This document shows positions 63,625 to 64,000 of a stretch of 64,000 nt of DNA, in pieces (position 1 is the stretch's first letter; every line of letters begins with the position of its first letter). The notes beneath the pieces are model-generated. The model worked only from the letters and a program-made list of their open reading frames with translations. It was not told the DNA's origin and searched no databases. The position numbers and the translations under genes are program-made. The stretch is from Thereva unica (Eukaryota; Arthropoda; Insecta; Diptera; Therevidae): contig OX465282.1 of assembly GCA_949987705.1 (NCBI GenBank), positions 84,246,070 through 84,310,069 on the forward strand, given 5' to 3'.

Positions 63625-64000
63625 CGGGTGGTTACGGTACCCGGCTTACCGCACCTATAACAAAACAAGCCTCGGGTTTCAGACGGGCAGTCCATGAACA
63701 GGTGGCCCTGTTGTCGACAATTCCAACAAGTGACGATCCGACGCCTGACTGGAGAATGGGGCCGTTGGACCTCATCCACCGCAGAGTCTAAATCGTCCCC
63801 CGTTGGTTGCCTATCAGGACTCCGGCCGGCGAAGTCAATCTCGTGGATTTTAGGGATTTGCCGCCGTTCTTGGCGCTTCTGTTCTTGCCACCTCTCCGTC
63901 CGTAAGCATACCTCTCTCAGATGACGCAGTGTGGCAATTTGTTGGCCAATGACCAGCGAGCCTAGTGACACATTAAGGTTTTGTATGACGATGTCCACTA
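63558..64000 (-). CDS. Gypsy-2 Gag, C-terminal part (runs off window)
   Basis: An open frame from the window edge to a stop at 63558. It includes a basic, Arg/Gln-rich stretch (WQEQKRQERRQIPK) and two adjacent zinc knuckles: CWNCRQQGHLFMDC (C-X2-C-X4-H-X4-C) and CYRCGKPGTVTTRC, where the expected His is replaced by Val. A third CXXC (CPVC) follows. Zinc knuckles bind genomic RNA in Gag. The end overlaps pol by 67 nt. Start and N-terminal domains are outside the window. Confidence 0.85.
   Translation of the reverse strand, partial: VDIVIQNLNVSLGSLVIGQQIATLRHLREVCLRTERWQEQKRQERRQIPKIHEIDFAGRSPDRQPTGDDLDSAVDEVQRPHSPVRRRIVTCWNCRQQGHLFMDCPSETRGLFCYRCGKPGTVTTRCPVCSGNKVPGARLGGSPRLS
63566..63609 (-). 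promoter_or_regulatory. Programmed -1 frameshift signal, gag/pol of gypsy-2
   Basis: On the minus strand GGGAAAC (63603-63609) lies in gag phase as G GGA AAC, an X XXY YYZ slippery heptamer. After a 9-nt spacer (63594-63602) there is a stem: GGTGCG…CGCGCC (6 bp), one bulged A, then GGCTC/GAGCC (5 bp) around a GGCGG loop (63566-63593). Pol is in exactly the -1 frame. Slippery site, spacing and GC-rich stem are all as known for -1 frameshifting. Confidence 0.75.

Overview
The window is AT-rich eukaryotic DNA, most likely from a dipteran insect with a large, repeat-laden genome. A tephritid-like fly would fit, but that is an inference. The evidence is the set of mobile elements (BEL/Pao and gypsy LTR elements, Jockey-like and other non-LTR elements, Helitrons, Tc1, pogo, hAT and piggyBac-type DNA elements), the tRNA-like SINE heads and the insect-type primer tRNAs. 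No host gene can be named. Only two short stretches look like host exons: 21036-21161 on the minus strand, with a clean start and splice donor, and a possible 51-nt exon at 1200-1250. Almost everything else readable is transposon, often nested.

Layout. 1-9240: repeat family 'R', small MITEs, a decayed non-LTR RT/RNase H (2560-3945), a hAT-type MITE (6258-6451), a pogo-like element (6848-7449) and a foldback element (7746-8898). 9240-13498: an old minus-strand BEL/Pao element (pol, protease, gag, tRNA-Phe primer site, LTR) split by a Jockey LINE, which is itself split by a TA-flanked element with an internal 50-bp tandem array. 13790-15672: two adjacent decayed LINEs. 15956-22615: mostly unassigned AT-rich DNA, with a gypsy integrase relic and the candidate exon. 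22616-26949: LINE endonuclease, Helitron Rep relic, then a bounded Helitron (24610-26949) whose helicase is interrupted by a SINE. 28017-37894: six or more copies of R in both orientations, interrupted by piggyBac-type and other TIR elements. 38275-41290: Tc1 transposase relic and LINE pieces.

41325-48440 is a three-level nest. A LINE 3' end on the minus strand was split by a DNA transposon with terminal inverted repeats of about 615 bp (41521-48135). That transposon was later split by a very young, pol-less BEL/Pao element (43423-47605) with 993-bp LTRs that appear identical and a 5-bp target duplication. The DNA transposon carries a broken piece of an uncharacterised protein family. A second long-TIR element (49903-52377) and a neighbouring fragment (49365-49690) carry other uncharacterised pieces. 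These are the best candidates for something undescribed.

52475-55921: a gypsy pol with an intact reading frame of 1008 aa and a 3' LTR, but no gag. 56448-57913: further TA-flanked TIR elements. 60277-63998: the gag end and complete pol of a second gypsy element. Its gag/pol overlap holds a textbook -1 frameshift site (GGGAAAC, 9-nt spacer, 11-bp stem). The element runs off the right edge of the window.
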